From positions 1-38,232 of the forward strand of contig JAESQN010000012.1 of assembly GCA_016765135.1 (NCBI GenBank): a stretch of 38,232 nucleotides of DNA, given 5' to 3'. Each line of letters starts with the position of its first letter. Position 1 is the first letter of the stretch. The notes below the pieces were generated by a model. The model was not told the origin of the DNA, did not search any database, and saw only the letters and a list, made by a program, of their open reading frames with translations. The position numbers and the translations under genes were made by a program. This document shows, one piece after another, positions 1-8,222 of the stretch. The stretch is from Robiginitomaculum sp. (GTDB taxonomy: Bacteria; Pseudomonadota; Alphaproteobacteria; Caulobacterales; Maricaulaceae).

Positions 1-2
1 CC

Positions 3-89
3 GCCCATAAGGGCTTGACACCGGACAATGCCTATTGGCAGAACAGACAAGAAATGGAAACCGACCAGATGATACAAAGTGTAGCTTAA
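3..89 (+). mobile_element. Possible C-terminal tail of an IS transposase (cut by window edge)
   Basis: An open frame enters from the left edge and ends at TAA 87-89. It encodes 28 residues, with HKGLTPDNAYW near the start. That stretch resembles the end of integrase-core (DDE) transposases of the IS3/IS481 type, in which an RPH...L...TP(A/D)xxY pattern follows the last catalytic Glu. Only the tail is visible, so neither catalytic residues nor a terminal inverted repeat can be checked. It sits just before a small excisionase-type gene and about 460 bp from a tRNA-Thr gene, which fits accessory DNA. It could equally be the end of an unrelated protein. Confidence 0.3.
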
Positions 90-102
90 AAAAGGTCGAA
101 AA

Positions 103-294
103 CTGTCCAATTATTGGGGAGCACCTCAGACAGTTGAGCAAGCTGCTAATTATTTAGGGCTGGCAGTATCAACTCTAAATAAATGGAGGTGTCTGGGCGA
201 GGGGCCCATCTTTATCAAAATGGGTAGGGCTGTTAGGTACAGCCAGAAAGACCTGAAAACCTACATAAAATGCCGTTCACTCAGTTGTACATGA
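103..294 (+). CDS. Small helix-turn-helix (AlpA/excisionase-like) DNA-binding protein
   Basis: About 63 residues ending at TGA 292-294. The reading TVEQAANYLGLAVSTLNKWR followed by GEGPIFIKMGRAVRY and DLKTYI matches the short MerR-like winged HTH family (HTH_17, AlpA/Xis type): helix-turn-helix first, then the strand-turn-strand wing with the usual GRxVRY motif. These proteins act as excisionases or transcription switches of prophages and genomic islands. There is no ATG in frame. The frame opens after a TAG at 82-84, and a CTG at 103 is preceded by AGG with 7-nt spacing, so CTG is the best start I can offer. A decayed or frameshifted 5' end is the alternative. No integrase is visible in the window. 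Confidence 0.6.
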   Translation: MSNYWGAPQTVEQAANYLGLAVSTLNKWRCLGEGPIFIKMGRAVRYSQKDLKTYIKCRSLSCT

Positions 295-357
295 TAGAGT
301 TGTAGATCAATCAGAGCGTTTTTAGTGGATATAAGAAGGCGTTACTCCAAAATTAGT

Positions 358-406
358 ACACGAGATATGAAAGGCTTGCTATATGAGTGGCGGGCCTTTT
401 TCGTGT
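358..406 (+). terminator. Hairpin with T-run downstream of the HTH gene
   Basis: Nested inverted repeats: ACACGA (358-363) pairs with TCGTGT (401-406), and AAAGGC (370-375) pairs with GCCTTT (394-399). The inner stem ends in a T-run. The loop is long (18 nt), so it is a weak rather than classical Rho-independent terminator. The rest of 295-550 holds no gene that I can recognise. Confidence 0.35.
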
Positions 407-550
407 GATTTATCATTTCGTAGCATCGTGGATCAATGCACGCTATCCCTAATACAAAAGTCAATCTGCTTACTATTTGCTTACTGGCACAAAATTCAAA
501 TTTTCCTTGAAAGTAACCCACCTCTATGTTATTGAAATAACTATGGAAAC

Positions 551-625
551 TGGTGCCGCAAGGGAGAATTGAACTCCCGACCTCATCATTACCAATGATG
601 CGCTCTACCCCTGAGCTACTGCGGC
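551..625 (-). tRNA. tRNA-Thr (anticodon GGT)
   Basis: The reverse complement folds as a complete 75-nt tRNA including an encoded CCA. The acceptor stem GCCGCAG/TTGCGGC pairs with one G-T wobble. The D-arm is GCTC...GAGC, the anticodon stem CATCA/TGATG encloses TTGGTAA (anticodon GGT, Thr), and the T-arm is GGGAG TTCAATT CTCCC. The discriminator is A. Its 3' end points left, towards the excisionase-like gene and possible transposase tail, the usual geometry for an island integrated at a tRNA 3' end. Confidence 0.96.
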
Positions 626-815
626 GTTATTGGGTGTCTTGACGAACGGACTCTTTATTTAGCGACTAATTTCTAATTGGTACATATTTCGCAAGCTGTA
701 GCGAAATAGTTGCGTGAAAATACATAAAATGTGTGAAGCCGCAAGGGGTATTAGTTGATAAACTTCAGTTTCTATCGAACGGGCGCACCTTGAATGCAGA
801 ATGTTTTAACCTGTT

Positions 816-1325
816 TTAACCTGTTTTGGCTTGAAGGGCTGCACATAATAGCTTCAGAGCTTCGTTAATGGTGTTTGTGCGTATGCTTTCCCGGGCATTA
901 TCAACAAATTCGAAGTGGTTTACTTGGGTCGCTTGTCCTTTTTGCGCCAGGCCAATCCAGACTGTGCCTACGGGTTTATTAGCAGTGCCTCCTGCCGGGC
1001 CAGCTATGCCGGTGACGGATACGGCTATGCCCGTATTCAGGGCTTCATTTGCACCCTCGGCCATAGCTATGGCGACGGCTTTGCTGACAGCGCCGTGTTG
1101 TTCTATTAGACGAGGGGATACATATAAGTTCTTGATTTTTACGGAATTCGCGTAGGCTATGATACCGCCTTGAAAAACCTGTGAAGCACCTGAAACGGCA
1201 GTGATGGCCGCGCCTATGCCGCCGCCCGTGCAGCTTTCTGCCGTGCTAACCGTGATATTGGCGGCGCGGGCCAATTTGACCAGCTCTTGCGCATTGCTTT
1301 TGATGTCTTGTTCCAGCTTTTTCAT
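816..1325 (-). CDS. pncC: Nicotinamide-nucleotide amidase / CinA C-terminal domain protein
   Basis: 169 residues, the normal length for a stand-alone CinA C-terminal (PncC) protein. It deamidates nicotinamide mononucleotide to nicotinate mononucleotide in the cytoplasmic pyridine-nucleotide cycle. Visible family motifs are TAESCTGG (residues 28-35, with Ser31 the expected nucleophile), GGIIAYAN, HGAVS, and SVTGIAGPAGGTANKPVGTV. There is no N-terminal MoCF-like domain, so it is the short form. The ATG overlaps the ispDF stop by 4 nt (ATGA, 1322-1325), so it is translationally coupled to ispDF. The stop codon lies in a short 10-bp tandem repeat (TTTTAACCTG, about 804-828). Confidence 0.93.
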   Translation of the reverse strand: MKKLEQDIKSNAQELVKLARAANITVSTAESCTGGGIGAAITAVSGASQVFQGGIIAYANSVKIKNLYVSPRLIEQHGAVSKAVAIAMAEGANEALNTGIAVSVTGIAGPAGGTANKPVGTVWIGLAQKGQATQVNHFEFVDNARESIRTNTINEALKLLCAALQAKTG

Positions 1326-2467
1326 AGAGGCACACGAACACTGGCAGTAGCTTGAGCGGCAATGCCTTCGCCCCGCCCCATAGGCCCAAGGCCTTCTGTG
1401 GTGGTGGCTTTAACGCTAACCCTGTCTAGAGGAATGCGCAAAGTCTTTGCGATACATGACCGCATATCGGTGCGGTGGGGTTTGATCTTTGGTTGCTCAC
1501 AGATCAGCGTTACATCAACATGGTCGATTATCCCGCCTTTGCTGACAATCAATTTGACGGCATGTTCCAAGAACACCGTAGAATTTGCCCCCTTCCATTT
1601 TGGGTCGGAGGGTGGGAAATGATCGCCTATGTCACCAGCCGCTATCGTCCCGAGCAGGGCATCGGTAAGGGCATGTAGCCCGACATCCGCATCGCTGTGG
1701 CCTTTAAGGGCGAAACCCGCTTGTATCTCAACGCCGCACAAAAATAGGGATTTACCAGGGCAAATCTGGTGGACATCATAGCCGCTCCCAGTGATGTTGA
1801 TCATGGGTATAGTCTTCATAAAGTCCTCCTCCCAGGTAAGTTTAATATTGCCACTGTCACCTTTACAAAACCCAATGGTCAGGCCCGCTTGTCTAGCCAC
1901 TTCAATATCGTCAGCTAAATCTGCATCATCATCAATATTATCATAGGCTTGCATGATTTTGGTGAAGTGAAACCCTTGTGGCGTCTGCACACGCCTTAAT
2001 CCGTCGCGGTTAACGGGTGAGCCGTCCAGTGATTTGACCGCGTCAACAATGGGTAAAGCCGGAACAACGGCCTGATAGTCTTGCAACCCGCTTAATACAT
2101 GGTCGATGGTTTGCGTTTGTAAAAATGGCCGCGCCCCGTCGTGGATCAGGACAATATCCGGAGCATATGGGCGGTGCGCTTCCAGAGCCGCTTTGACAGA
2201 TGCCGTGCGGGTGGCGCCGCCTTCAACATATTGGATATCATCTCCAATACCTAAGCAAGCTTGCTCGAAAAGTTCCTTGTCATCTGGGTGGATAGCCACC
2301 ACGACCCGTGCATAACCTGCGAAGCAGGCCAGCGTTCGGGCTAATACCACTTGCCCGTTTAAATCCCGATATTGTTTGGGCAGGCCCGCGCCTGCACGGC
2401 TTCCGCGTCCTGCGGCAACAATGACTACAGCTATTTTTGTCGATTTTGGTGATGAATTATTGTGCAA
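1322..2467 (-). CDS. ispDF: Bifunctional IspD/IspF enzyme of the MEP isoprenoid pathway
   Basis: Fusion of 2-C-methyl-D-erythritol 4-phosphate cytidylyltransferase (IspD) and MECDP synthase (IspF), a format common in alphaproteobacteria. The IspD half shows VVIVAAGRGSRAGAGLPKQY (CTP binding), LIHDGARPF and QTPQGF. The IspF half shows GSGYDVH (metal ligands Asp and His), HSDADVGLHALTDALLG, GDIGDHFPP and KATTTEGLG. No ATG precedes the IspD motif. The frame is open up to a TTG at 2512, which would overlap dusB on the other strand. I chose TTG at 2467, which gives 381 residues and a normal IspD N-terminus, with a GGGAAA upstream as weak support. The 5' end is therefore uncertain by about 15 codons. 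Confidence 0.92.
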   Translation of the reverse strand: MHNNSSPKSTKIAVVIVAAGRGSRAGAGLPKQYRDLNGQVVLARTLACFAGYARVVVAIHPDDKELFEQACLGIGDDIQYVEGGATRTASVKAALEAHRPYAPDIVLIHDGARPFLQTQTIDHVLSGLQDYQAVVPALPIVDAVKSLDGSPVNRDGLRRVQTPQGFHFTKIMQAYDNIDDDADLADDIEVARQAGLTIGFCKGDSGNIKLTWEEDFMKTIPMINITGSGYDVHQICPGKSLFLCGVEIQAGFALKGHSDADVGLHALTDALLGTIAAGDIGDHFPPSDPKWKGANSTVFLEHAVKLIVSKGGIIDHVDVTLICEQPKIKPHRTDMRSCIAKTLRIPLDRVSVKATTTEGLGPMGRGEGIAAQATASVRVPL

Positions 2468-2494
2468 TTGATATTTTCCCGTTAAAGCCAAACT

Positions 2495-3505
2495 ATGAAC
2501 GCACAAATTCAAATCGGCAAGAACAAGTTGGTGTCCAATGTATTGGTCGCGCCTATGTCCGGCATTTCGGACTTACCGTTTCGGCGGGTCGCGCAAAAGT
2601 TTGGTCCTGGTCTTGTTATGTCCGAAATGATCGCCAGCGAGTATTTGGGCAAAGGCGACCCGGCGTCAATGCGCAAAACGGCCGGGAGCGGTGAGATTGA
2701 CCCGCTGGCCATCCAGCTTGTGGGCCGCGAAGCAAAATGGATGGGTGAGGGGGCGCGCAGAGCCCAGGATATGGGTGCCCAGATCATAGACATAAATATG
2801 GGGTGTCCGGCCAGACGGGTGACAAGCGGTTTGTCAGGCTCGGCGCTGATGCGAGATTTGGATCATGCGCTTACCCTGGTCGAGGCCACGATTGGTGCCG
2901 TACAAACGCCCGTGACGTTAAAAATGCGCCTGGGTTGGGATTGGGACACAATAAATGCGCCAGAACTTGCCCGCCGTGCGCAAGATGCTGGCATACAGAT
3001 GGTCGTTGTTCATGGCCGCACACGGTGTCAATTTTATAAAGGTCATGCTGATTGGGCGGCGGTCAGGGCCGTGAAAAACGCAGTGAGCATTCCTGTGATT
3101 GTCAATGGCGATATCCAAAGTCCGGATACGGCCCTCGCCGCTCTGGAAAAATCCGGTGCGGATGGTGTTATGCTTGGGCGCGGGTTGGTCGGCGCACCGT
3201 GGCGCACAGCGGAGATTATGGCTGCACTATCAGACATGCCCCATACGGCGATTACTCCACAAGCCGCATTTGAGGCGGCGCGGGATCATTACTGCGATAT
3301 TTTGGAGTTTTACGGGCTGAAGTTGGGTCTGCGGACTGCACGCAAGCATCTGGCGGGATATGTGGAACATGCTCCCGTCGACATACCTGACAATGTGCGC
3401 AGTGCAATCCGCGCACAAATATGCCGCCTGAACGATGAAACGGCCGTGCTAGAGATGCTAGAGCAAATTTATCTGGCGCCTGAAACATTGCGGGTTGCCG
3501 CATGA
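2495..3505 (+). CDS. dusB: tRNA-dihydrouridine synthase B (NifR3 family)
   Basis: 336 residues, the usual length. This FMN-dependent enzyme reduces specific uridines to dihydrouridine in tRNA D-loops. Motifs: [14 protein letters not shown] (N-terminal FMN site), [20 protein letters not shown] containing the catalytic Cys, [19 protein letters not shown], and the phosphate-binding VNGDI...[10 protein letters not shown]. It is the first gene of the nitrogen-regulation operon; linkage to ntrBC is the origin of the old name nifR3. The stop overlaps the ntrB start (ATGA at 3502-3505). The start is 27 bp from the preferred ispDF start on the opposite strand, so the two promoters must overlap or lie inside coding DNA. 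Confidence 0.95.
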   Translation: MNAQIQIGKNKLVSNVLVAPMSGISDLPFRRVAQKFGPGLVMSEMIASEYLGKGDPASMRKTAGSGEIDPLAIQLVGREAKWMGEGARRAQDMGAQIIDINMGCPARRVTSGLSGSALMRDLDHALTLVEATIGAVQTPVTLKMRLGWDWDTINAPELARRAQDAGIQMVVVHGRTRCQFYKGHADWAAVRAVKNAVSIPVIVNGDIQSPDTALAALEKSGADGVMLGRGLVGAPWRTAEIMAALSDMPHTAITPQAAFEAARDHYCDILEFYGLKLGLRTARKHLAGYVEHAPVDIPDNVRSAIRAQICRLNDETAVLEMLEQIYLAPETLRVAA

Positions 3506-4593
3506 GGGAGCCAAAAAACACTATGGCTATGATTGAGGATTTACCCGACCCGGTATTGGTGTTTGAGGCTGGTGATTTGACTTTGCCCGGTGATTTGACT
3601 TTACAATGGCTAAACCGCGCCGGGGAAAACTGGCTGAGGGGGGGCTTTAGCAAATTAAAGGGCACGGTATTGGCTGAACTTGCGCCCGGCCTGGGCGCAC
3701 TTGAGCGGGCCATCAGTACCTGTGCCATGTCCGGGGAGACGTTACGCGGTCGGGATATTCATATTCATATTATTGGCGGTGCGGGCGCGGACTGGTCATA
3801 TCTGGTTTTTCCGAGCGGGACAGGGGTTGCCCTGGTGTTGAGCCCGCAACAAAAGCGAGGAGCGACAGAGAATGAAGAACAGCAAGGTCAGGCGATTTCC
3901 ATGTTGGGCCGGATGTTGGCCCATGAGTTAAAAAACCCGTTGGCAGGTATTTACGGTGCAGCGCAATTGTTGGAAACGGGCCTCAGCGATAAAGCAGATT
4001 TGGAAATCACGGACTTAATAAAATCCGAAGTTGGGCGTATCGGGCGTTTGGCAGATAAAATGGAAAGCTTCGGAGATAGTGCAGATGCCAACTTTGAGCA
4101 GTTCAATATTCATACGGTTTTGCGCAAAGCGTACCTGTTGTTTCAAAATGCAGATAACCGCAACATAAAATTTACAGAAATTTACGATCCGTCTTTACCT
4201 GATGTTTACGGAGATGCTGACCAGCTTATGCAGGTGGTCATCAACCTGCTGGCCAATGCCGTTGATGCCGTACAAGGCCGTAATACCGGACATATCGACA
4301 TTCAAACCGTCTACCGTGCTGGCATTCATAAGAGAGACCGTTTCGGGGAGCGTTACGTCTTGCCGGTGGAAATCCGTGTAACTGACAATGGTGAAGGGAT
4401 TGCACCTGGGCTGGAAAACCGGATTTTTCAACCGTTTGTTACCGCAAAAGCCAATGGCCACGGGCTTGGATTGGCCCTGGTTTCAAAAATCACACATGAA
4501 CATGGTGGATTGGTGGAATTCACTTCGGTGCCAGGTAAAACAGTTTTTTCCGTTTTGCTCCCCACCAAAAATCACAATAGAAAACAAAGATAA
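3502..4593 (+). CDS. ntrB: Nitrogen regulation sensor histidine kinase NtrB
   Basis: 363 residues, soluble. Residues about 10-115 form a PAS-like sensor region ([11 protein letters not shown]). The HisKA H-box is [12 protein letters not shown] with phospho-acceptor His141. The HATPase part shows [12 protein letters not shown] (N box), VTDNGEGI (G1) and GLGLALV (G2). In the family, NtrB phosphorylates NtrC and is switched by PII (GlnB) according to glutamine status; no glnB is in this window. ATGA overlap with dusB and a 4-nt gap to ntrC indicate one operon. A small in-frame tandem duplication (about 3571-3603) gives [10 protein letters not shown] in the PAS region. Confidence 0.92.
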   Translation: MREPKNTMAMIEDLPDPVLVFEAGDLTLPGDLTLQWLNRAGENWLRGGFSKLKGTVLAELAPGLGALERAISTCAMSGETLRGRDIHIHIIGGAGADWSYLVFPSGTGVALVLSPQQKRGATENEEQQGQAISMLGRMLAHELKNPLAGIYGAAQLLETGLSDKADLEITDLIKSEVGRIGRLADKMESFGDSADANFEQFNIHTVLRKAYLLFQNADNRNIKFTEIYDPSLPDVYGDADQLMQVVINLLANAVDAVQGRNTGHIDIQTVYRAGIHKRDRFGERYVLPVEIRVTDNGEGIAPGLENRIFQPFVTAKANGHGLGLALVSKITHEHGGLVEFTSVPGKTVFSVLLPTKNHNRKQR

Positions 4594-4597
4594 CCAT

Positions 4598-5920
4598 ATG
4601 AAATACAACATCTTATTAGCGGATGATGATGCCGGTATTCGTTTCGTGCTCAGTAAGTATCTTACTCGTGCTGGCTACGGCGTTAAAGCAACCGACAATC
4701 CCCAAACACTTCTGAAATGGGCGAAGGCGGGCGAGGGCGACCTCATACTGACCGATGTACATATGGGCGCGGAAGAAATTTTCAAATTTGTGCCAGAGCT
4801 TAAAACCGTCAGGCCAGATTTGCCGATTATCGTCATCAGCGCCAATACACGTATGGTCACAGCCTTAAAATCCAGGCAGGCCGGGGTTTTTGAATATATT
4901 CCCAAGCCGTTTGATCTACCGGGTTTACAAAAAACTATCGAGCGGGCACTGGATAATCAAGCAGTACCCCAAATAGCCAAAACACCCGCTCCGGATCAAA
5001 TGATCGGAAAATCCAAAGTGATGCAGCCTGTATTTCGCGCAATTTCCGATTATGCGTCCGGAAACATTCCAGTGTTTATCTGGGGGGATGTCGGCGCAGG
5101 GAAAAGCCTCACTGCCCAGTGCGTTCATGACGCGGGCGCGAGGTCGGATTTCAATTTTTTGCGCTTTGACGGTGATATGCACAAGAGCGAAATATTGGAT
5201 AAAGTAAAAAAGGGAGATTTGTTCGTTGATCGTTTGCATGAGCTTTCAAACGAAGGGCAAGCGGTATTATTGACGGTTTTGGAGCAAAATGAACTGCGAT
5301 CTATTGGGGAGAAATTTCGGGTAATCGTCACCAGTGATGAGGCTTTCAAAACTTTACAAACGCACAACGATATGCGGGGCAATATACGAGCTGATTTACT
5401 GTCGCATTTAATGGGCGGGCAGATATATGTACCGCCTTTGTGCGAGCGAGCGGAAGATATAGCAGAATTAGCTCTGTATTTCTTTGAGCAGGTGCGCCCG
5501 ACGGGGCAAAAAACCATACATAAAGCCGGGTTAGCGCGCCTGAAGGCTCATAAATGGCCCGGGAATGTGCGGGAATTGCGCAGCTTGATGCAGGTGTTGG
5601 CCCTACAATTTTCTGACCAATCAATAGGTGCGGAAATCGTTGATCAAATGTTGAGAACGGGTGAGCCTACAAAAGCGCAAGAGGCGCATATTATCAATAT
5701 TGAAGCCGCCTGTACGGAGTTGCTGCGCCAAGCTTATTTAGGGGAAGGGGACACGATAAAACCTGAAACTTCCCCCTATGAACAGGCGTTGGAGTGGCTC
5801 GAAAAGCCGATGTTTGCCGAGGCCTTGCGGCTAACAGGTGGTAATAATTCCAAAGCCGCAGATTTACTCGGAATTCACCGCAATACCTTGCGGACTAAAT
5901 TGCGGAAATTTACGGACTAA
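4598..5920 (+). CDS. ntrC: NtrC-type response regulator with a degenerate AAA+ domain
   Basis: 440 residues from ATG 4598; the open frame continues upstream inside ntrB, but the receiver domain begins here. Receiver: acidic pocket LLADDDAG, phospho-acceptor Asp53 (LTDVHM), Lys103 (IPKPF). AAA+: Walker A GDVGAGKS (163-170), Arg-finger-like region MRGNIRADLLSHL, sensor II WPGNVREL (about 320-327). C-terminal Fis-type HTH: GGNNSKAADLLGIHRNTLRTKL. The segment from Walker A to Walker B is about 30 residues shorter than in canonical NtrC, and the ESELFG...GAFTGA stretch is absent. Walker B reads LFVDR rather than LFLDE. Sigma-54 activation by the standard mechanism therefore looks impossible. Rhodobacter capsulatus NtrC, which lacks GAFTGA and works with the housekeeping polymerase, is the known precedent. 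Its pairing with NtrB is by context. Confidence 0.88.
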   Translation: MKYNILLADDDAGIRFVLSKYLTRAGYGVKATDNPQTLLKWAKAGEGDLILTDVHMGAEEIFKFVPELKTVRPDLPIIVISANTRMVTALKSRQAGVFEYIPKPFDLPGLQKTIERALDNQAVPQIAKTPAPDQMIGKSKVMQPVFRAISDYASGNIPVFIWGDVGAGKSLTAQCVHDAGARSDFNFLRFDGDMHKSEILDKVKKGDLFVDRLHELSNEGQAVLLTVLEQNELRSIGEKFRVIVTSDEAFKTLQTHNDMRGNIRADLLSHLMGGQIYVPPLCERAEDIAELALYFFEQVRPTGQKTIHKAGLARLKAHKWPGNVRELRSLMQVLALQFSDQSIGAEIVDQMLRTGEPTKAQEAHIINIEAACTELLRQAYLGEGDTIKPETSPYEQALEWLEKPMFAEALRLTGGNNSKAADLLGIHRNTLRTKLRKFTD

Positions 5921-5960
5921 ATGTGTTGAAGTTTTGCAACACTGTGATAAATTTAGAACA

Positions 5961-8222
5961 ATGAGCGACAGCGACAACAGTCAAAATCGGAAAACTTGGG
6001 CACCGAAAGTGCTCCGTATGGCCGTGTTTGTTGTGCTTTTTGCTGTCGCTGCGGCGATGACAGGCATAGGCGCTCTCATGGCATTGTCTGGTGATGAAGT
6101 GCAGGCGACTGCGGCTTTGCCGGTTTTGCAGATCAATCTGATTTTGATTTTGGGCTTAGGCGTTTACGTTTTTCTCCGCTTGGGTAGGGTTTTTATTAAA
6201 TCCGAGGCCGGGCGCAGTGCGCCCTATTTACACCGGCGTTTCATCCTGATTTTTTCGCTAGCTACTTTGGTTCCAGCTATTTTGGTGGGCATGTTTTTCA
6301 CGGCGCTTATGAGCCGAAATATCAGTGATATTTTTGGGCCTACAGTCCGCGAAACCATGAAAAATGCTCGCGTGGTATCGAACGCTTATTTGAGTGAAGA
6401 GATAAACGAGATTTCTCAAGGCGTTTATGAAATCGCTGACGATTTAAACCGGGCGGAAGCACAACTGCCCAACAGAATTACCTATACGGCTTTTCTGATC
6501 AGCCAGGCCGTGTTCCGGGAGTTTCCCGTGGTTTATGTCATTGACGGTGATGGCCGAATACTGGCGCAAGCCGAGGGCCCTCAATCACCAAGCTATGTTC
6601 TGCCTAGCGACGAAGCCATGAGCCGGGCTAAAGAAGGCTCTATGACCATAACCAGCCGTAATGATATAGATTTACTGGTGGCTTTGTACAAATTGGAAAA
6701 CTATAGGGACGCGTATTTGTACACGGGTCGATATCTACGCACGGGTCTTTTAAAAAATATTGATAGCATTGATGAGGTCGAGACGGCTCTTCTTAAATAT
6801 TCAGGTAACGCCAGGACATTAAACGGCGTGTTTTTACTGACCTATATCGAGGCTGCGCTTCTCATATTCTTTGCCGCCATATGGCTGAGTATGTTGCTGG
6901 CGAACCGTATCGTCCGCCCTTTAGGCGAAATGGTCAATGCGGCAGAAAAAGTTCGTTCTGGAAATTTAACAACGCGGGTCAATGTCACTGGTGTTTGGGA
7001 CGAGATAGCGGATCTTGCAAATGCCTTTAACCGCATGACTTTGCAATTGCACACCCAGCGTCAGGACTTGGTGCTTGAGCATGATATTTCGGAACAGCGC
7101 CGGGAATTTTCCGAGGCCGTCTTGTCCGGGGTAAGCGCGGGCGTGATCGGGCTGACCCCCGAGGGCAAAATTACGGTTATCAATACTTCGGCAGAGACTT
7201 TATTGGGACTTAGAGCCGGGGAGGTCGTCGGTTCACCTTTATCCAGTGTGTTGGCAGGGTTTCTACCGGCATTTAGTACCGCAAAAGATGATATTGGCAA
7301 CAGGGCGGAAGATCAGGTGAATTTGGAAACGCCCCACGGCACTAAAAAACTTGATGTTCGCGTTTCCGCCTATAAGGGCAATCAGCCTGATACAGGATGG
7401 GTGATTACTTTTGATGACATCACCCGTTTGGTCGCGGCGCAAAGGCATTCCGCCTGGCGCGAGGTGGCGCGCCGTATTGCCCACGAGATTAAAAACCCGC
7501 TGACCCCTATTCAGCTATCTGCCGAGAGGTTGGAGAAAAAGTATAAATCCGAAATCAGTTCTGACCCTGATGTCTTTACCAATTGTACGCAAACTATTAT
7601 CCGGCAAGTCGCTAATTTAGGCCGTATGGTCGATGAATTCTCTGCATTTGCCCGCATGCCTGCTCCAATCTTGCAAGCAGTGAAATTGGATGATCTTCTG
7701 AGGGATACATTGTTTGCCCAGCGCGTGACATTTCCGGATATAAAATTTGAATTTGAAAAAACGCTTGCGTCCAATGCCGATATTTTGTGCGATGAACGCC
7801 TGATCTCCCAAGCCTTGACGAATATCTATAAAAATGCCGCAGAGGCTATTTCCAGGCGCCTGGACGCTTCCGGGCATGAAAAGCTGGATGGGGTTATCAT
7901 CACCGAAGTCAATTTGGACGGAGATATGGTCTGTATCAACATCACGGACAATGGCCAAGGCTGGCCCCTTCAGGACAAAGACCGTCTTCTGGAGCCTTAT
8001 ATGACAACCAGAGACGAGGGTTCGGGGCTGGGACTTGCCATTGTCAAACGCATAGCTGAAGACCACGGAGGGGTGTTAAAATTGCTTGCAGACACTCAAA
8101 AAAACGGTGGTGATGCTGGCGCGCATGTGCGCATTTGTTTGCCCCGTGTTAGCGATGAAATTATCCCGCAATTGCCTGATGCCCATAAAACTTCTTTCAC
8201 CACTGGAGATACGAAATCATGA
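5961..8222 (+). CDS. ntrY: Membrane sensor histidine kinase NtrY
   Basis: 753 residues from ATG 5961, chosen because the upstream extension runs back into ntrC and lacks signal character. Hydrophobic segments lie at about 19-43, 53-77, 92-116 and 290-314. A periplasmic sensor region falls between the third and fourth. HAMP follows (NRIVRPLGEMVNAAEKVRSG), then a PAS domain (about 382-490), the HisKA box RRIAHEIKNPLTP with His508, and the HATPase with ITDNGQGW and GSGLGLAIV. NtrY partners NtrX in alphaproteobacteria and has been tied to nitrogen, redox and envelope control. It overlaps ntrX by 4 nt (ATGA) and lies 40 nt after ntrC. Confidence 0.93.
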   Translation: MSDSDNSQNRKTWAPKVLRMAVFVVLFAVAAAMTGIGALMALSGDEVQATAALPVLQINLILILGLGVYVFLRLGRVFIKSEAGRSAPYLHRRFILIFSLATLVPAILVGMFFTALMSRNISDIFGPTVRETMKNARVVSNAYLSEEINEISQGVYEIADDLNRAEAQLPNRITYTAFLISQAVFREFPVVYVIDGDGRILAQAEGPQSPSYVLPSDEAMSRAKEGSMTITSRNDIDLLVALYKLENYRDAYLYTGRYLRTGLLKNIDSIDEVETALLKYSGNARTLNGVFLLTYIEAALLIFFAAIWLSMLLANRIVRPLGEMVNAAEKVRSGNLTTRVNVTGVWDEIADLANAFNRMTLQLHTQRQDLVLEHDISEQRREFSEAVLSGVSAGVIGLTPEGKITVINTSAETLLGLRAGEVVGSPLSSVLAGFLPAFSTAKDDIGNRAEDQVNLETPHGTKKLDVRVSAYKGNQPDTGWVITFDDITRLVAAQRHSAWREVARRIAHEIKNPLTPIQLSAERLEKKYKSEISSDPDVFTNCTQTIIRQVANLGRMVDEFSAFARMPAPILQAVKLDDLLRDTLFAQRVTFPDIKFEFEKTLASNADILCDERLISQALTNIYKNAAEAISRRLDASGHEKLDGVIITEVNLDGDMVCINITDNGQGWPLQDKDRLLEPYMTTRDEGSGLGLAIVKRIAEDHGGVLKLLADTQKNGGDAGAHVRICLPRVSDEIIPQLPDAHKTSFTTGDTKS

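Noticed and set aside
471-495. Short direct repeat TGCTTACT twice near tRNA-Thr, considered as an att site
   Set aside because: Too short, separated by only a few bases and unrelated to the tRNA 3' end.
686-707. Hairpin ATTTCGC/GCGAAAT between tRNA-Thr and pncC, considered as a terminator
   Set aside because: AT-rich 7-bp stem with 8-nt loop and no T-run on either strand.
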